This document shows positions 62,867 through 64,000 of a stretch of DNA of 64,000 nucleotides, piece after piece. The DNA is from Pseudomonas sp. VD-NE ins (GTDB lineage Bacteria; Pseudomonadota; Gammaproteobacteria; Pseudomonadales; Pseudomonadaceae). The notes beneath the pieces were generated by a model that was not told where the DNA came from, ran no database searches, and worked only from the letters and a program-made list of their open reading frames with translations. Positions within the stretch are counted from its first letter, which is position 1. Every line of letters begins with the position of its first letter. The stretch spans positions 1,197,001 to 1,261,000 of the forward strand of contig NZ_CP134772.1 in the NCBI RefSeq assembly GCF_031882575.1, read 5' to 3'. The translations under genes and the position numbers were made by a program.

Positions 62867-64000
62867 CCGGCTATGCCGGGCCATGATGTGCCGCACCACG
62901 CTGTAGTCCTGCAGCGAATCACTGGATAAGTCTTTGCCGTAACCGGAGCGTTTCAGCCCGCCGTGGGGCATTTCGCTGACCAGCATGAAATGGCTGTTGA
63001 TCCACGTGCAGCCGTACTGCAGGCGCGCGGCGACCTGCATCGCCTTGTCCAGATTCTGCGTCCATACCGACGAGGCGAGGCCGTATTCGGAGTCATTGGC
63101 CCAATCGACCGCTTGTGCGAGTTCGTCGAAACGGGTCACGGTGACCACCGGGCCGAACACTTCGCGCTGGACGATTTCGTCGCTCTGTTTGCAACCGGCG
63201 AGCAACGTCGGTTGATAGTAGAAACCGGCGCCGGAGTGCACCGCCGCGCCGGTCACGCGTTCGATGTGTGGCTGACCGAGGGCGCGCTCGACGAAACTGG
63301 CGACGCGGTCACGCTGACGGGTGCTGATCAGCGGGCCGATCTCGTTGTCGGCATCACGTTTGCCGGCGAAGCGCAGGCTGCCGACTGCGGCGCCGAGTTC
63401 AGCGACCAATTTGTCGTGAATCCCGGCCTGCGCGTAGATCCGGCAGGCAGCGGTGCAGTCCTGCCCGGCATTGTAATAACCGTAGGTGCGCACGCCTTCG
63501 ACCACGGCCTGGATGTCGGCGTCGTTGCAGACGATCACCGGGGCTTTGCCGCCGAGTTCGAGGTGCGTGCGTTTCAGGGTTTTCGCGGCGGCCTGGAGGA
63601 TTTTCTGTCCGGTGACGATATCGCCGGTCAACGAGACCATGCGCACTTTCGCATGGCCGACCAAATGGCTGCCAACGCCTTCGCCGCCACCGCAGATGAT
63701 GTTGATCACCCCGCGCGGCAGGATCTCAGCGAGCGCTGGCGCCAGTGCGAGGATCGACAGCGGCGTGTGTTCGGACGGTTTGAACACCAGCGTGTTGCCG
63801 GCGGCGAGGGCCGGAGCGATTTTCCACGCGGCCATCATGATCGGGTAATTCCACGGCGCAATCGAGGCGACCACGCCAATCGGATCGCGCCGGACCATGC
63901 TGGTGTAGCCCGGCAGGTATTCGCCGCTGAGTTGACCGGTCTGGCAGCGTACGGCGCCGGCGAAGAAACGGAATACGTCGACGGTCGCGGTCAGATCGTC
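62858..64000 (-). CDS. Second PatD-like aldehyde dehydrogenase, 5' end cut by window edge
   Basis: 381 residues are visible, without the N-terminus; the frame is open to the right edge ([16 protein letters not shown]...). It closely parallels the enzyme at 56952-58376: [47 protein letters not shown] with the Glu, [15 protein letters not shown] with the Cys, and SEMPHGGLKRSGYGKDLS near the end. It is likely an aminobutyraldehyde dehydrogenase paralogue. It ends 113 bases before the ydcS-like gene, on the same strand. Confidence 0.9.
   Translation of the reverse strand, partial: DDLTATVDVFRFFAGAVRCQTGQLSGEYLPGYTSMVRRDPIGVVASIAPWNYPIMMAAWKIAPALAAGNTLVFKPSEHTPLSILALAPALAEILPRGVINIICGGGEGVGSHLVGHAKVRMVSLTGDIVTGQKILQAAAKTLKRTHLELGGKAPVIVCNDADIQAVVEGVRTYGYYNAGQDCTAACRIYAQAGIHDKLVAELGAAVGSLRFAGKRDADNEIGPLISTRQRDRVASFVERALGQPHIERVTGAAVHSGAGFYYQPTLLAGCKQSDEIVQREVFGPVVTVTRFDELAQAVDWANDSEYGLASSVWTQNLDKAMQVAARLQYGCTWINSHFMLVSEMPHGGLKRSGYGKDLSSDSLQDYSVVRHIMARHSREL

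Overview
The window is a chromosomal segment of a Pseudomonas, most likely of the P. fluorescens group. Evidence is the GC-rich codon use, the protein families typical of the genus (DUF6124, DUF3509, NagR-NagA-NagB2-NagF-NagE), the dense REP/REPIN elements, and a gene order that, from memory, follows the P. aeruginosa mltF-purL-nag-purT-ffh-rplS-xerD-dsbC-hom-thrC-recJ backbone. Family assignments were made by reading the translated sequence; no database search was possible.

Layout. 1-5.7 kb: end-truncated mltF, purL and a small YqfO/NIF3-like gene. 5.7-13 kb: accessory insertion with a 1909-residue dermonecrotic-type toxin, about 1 kb of repeat sequence and a DUF6124 gene preceded by a strongly structured leader. 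13-20.5 kb: N-acetylglucosamine operon nagR-nagA-nagB2-nagF-nagE (minus strand), covering uptake by the phosphotransferase system, deacetylation, deamination and self-regulation. 20.6-29 kb: L,D-transpeptidase, two NUDIX hydrolases, gamma-carbonic anhydrase, DUF1289, VUT transporter, purT, MFS symporter, CNNM/CorC-like protein and YpjD. 29.4-33.6 kb: ffh, a 158-bp palindrome, the rpsP-rimM-trmD-rplS operon and a thioesterase. 33.7-40.5 kb: cation/proton antiporter, xerD, dsbC, hom, thrC. 40.6-44 kb: a sensor lacking its kinase and a RocR-like lone receiver (apparent remnants of a Roc-type signalling system), DUF3509, a candidate small RNA and a TIGR02285 protein. 44-51 kb: CaiB-type CoA transferase, YaeQ, recJ, an old-yellow-enzyme reductase and opgD. 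51.3-55.3 kb: accessory island with a Bro-N protein, an AAA-ATPase/RloB-Toprim pair resembling PARIS-type defence modules, and a SLOG-like protein; two copies of a 61-bp repeat bracket the ATPase/Toprim pair. 55.3-64 kb: a polyamine/GABA-type block with an APC permease, two paralogous aldehyde dehydrogenases and a YdcSTUV-like ABC transporter.

The strongest candidates for new biology are the repeat-bracketed RloA-RloB cassette with its SLOG and Bro-N neighbours, the DUF6124 leader with two crossing long helices, and the toxin with a duplicated, partly degenerate Tiki-like effector domain.
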